DNA from: Willaertia magna
Lineage: Eukaryota; Heterolobosea; Eutetramitea; Acrasida; Naegleriidae
NCBI GenBank assembly: GCA_902984215.1
Contig: CADWAF010000880.1
Coordinates: 1 to 11,293, forward strand
Direction: 5' to 3'
DNA length: 11,293 nt
Part shown: positions 10,995 to 11,293 of the stretch, piece by piece
Layout of the letters: each line of letters opens with the position of its first letter
Position numbering within the stretch: the first letter of the stretch is position 1
Program-made: the position numbers and the translations under genes
Notes under the pieces: generated by a model
Seen by the model: the letters and a program-made list of their open reading frames with translations, nothing else
The model's database searches: none
What the model was told of the DNA's origin: nothing

Positions 10995-11293
10995 ATGAAT
11001 TATATTCTTATTTTAGAAGGAAATGATGAACCTATAAAACAAGTAAATACAAAAAGAATGAAAGAAATTATTGAAACATTAAAAACAGAATTGACTTTTA
11101 CAGAATTAACAAACCTAGACTTTTTATCCATACCTTACTGATTGTTTTTTGGAAAATGATGTTTTATTAGATATTGAAGATTTTGGAGAAGCAAGAAGGA
11201 AGAATAATATATAGCTGCGTATCTCAATATGTTGCTTGCATAAAAAGAAGAGGAAAACAAAAGATCTCATTAAGCCTGTAATTAATACACAAA
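10995..11293 (+). pseudogene. Frame-broken coding sequence running off the right edge
   Basis: An ATG at 10995 opens a 48-codon frame (MNYILILEGNDEPIK ... TELTNLDFLSIPY) ending at TGA 11139-11141. Coding continues one frame over with YPYLTDCFLENDVLLD and IEDFGEARRK (about 11125-11202, ending at TAG 11212). It then returns to the first frame with YIAAYLNMLLA and KEEENKR, interrupted by TAA at 11205, 11241, 11271 and 11283. Composition and acidic residues are those of a normal gene, not of the A+T-rich stretch. The two frame changes and repeated TAAs suggest a pseudogene. A gene with small introns is possible, but no good GT-AG pair fits the middle break, and sequencing indels are a third option. 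The product was not recognised. Confidence 0.5.

Overview
The window is nuclear DNA of an A+T-rich unicellular eukaryote. The evidence is a spliceosomal DEAH helicase with an Asn-rich tail, a eukaryotic-type serine racemase/dehydratase, runs of A before start codons, tight gene spacing, and non-coding DNA with roughly 5-10% G+C by eye against about 30% in the genes. An anaerobic gut fungus (Neocallimastigomycota) fits best. A dictyostelid- or Entamoeba-like amoeba is not excluded. The species cannot be fixed from the sequence.

Left third (1-4257), a compact gene cluster. A partial gene ending in a PB1-like domain runs rightward off the left edge (1-528). It is tail to tail with a leftward PRP43/DHX15 helicase gene (525-2873), and the two stop codons share TTAA. 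A 232-base divergent promoter region follows. Then comes a rightward PLP enzyme of the serine racemase/threonine dehydratase family (3106-4233), whose last codons and stop are duplicated in tandem by 24 bp. No shared pathway links the three genes. They look like ordinary housekeeping neighbours.

Middle and right (4258-10994), a 6.7-kb, extremely A+T-rich stretch with no intact gene of recognisable function. It is not featureless. A/T skew switches along it. Several reading frames on alternating strands show long stop-free runs (up to 86 codons) and, in three of the blocks, G concentrated in codon position 1. They are broken by TAA triplets and single-base frame changes. I read these as eroded coding sequences, possibly of an old mobile element. 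A less likely alternative is an element in which TAA means Gln. The family is not recognisable. The stretch also holds a near-perfect 34-bp direct repeat, a 15-bp perfect hairpin and several imperfect tandem repeats.

Right edge (10995-11293): composition returns to normal, and a coding-like sequence begins with an ATG but changes frame twice. It is either a pseudogene or a split gene.

All counts were made by hand. The protein-like look of translations in about 92% A+T DNA is partly an artefact of composition, so confidence in the eroded blocks is moderate at best.
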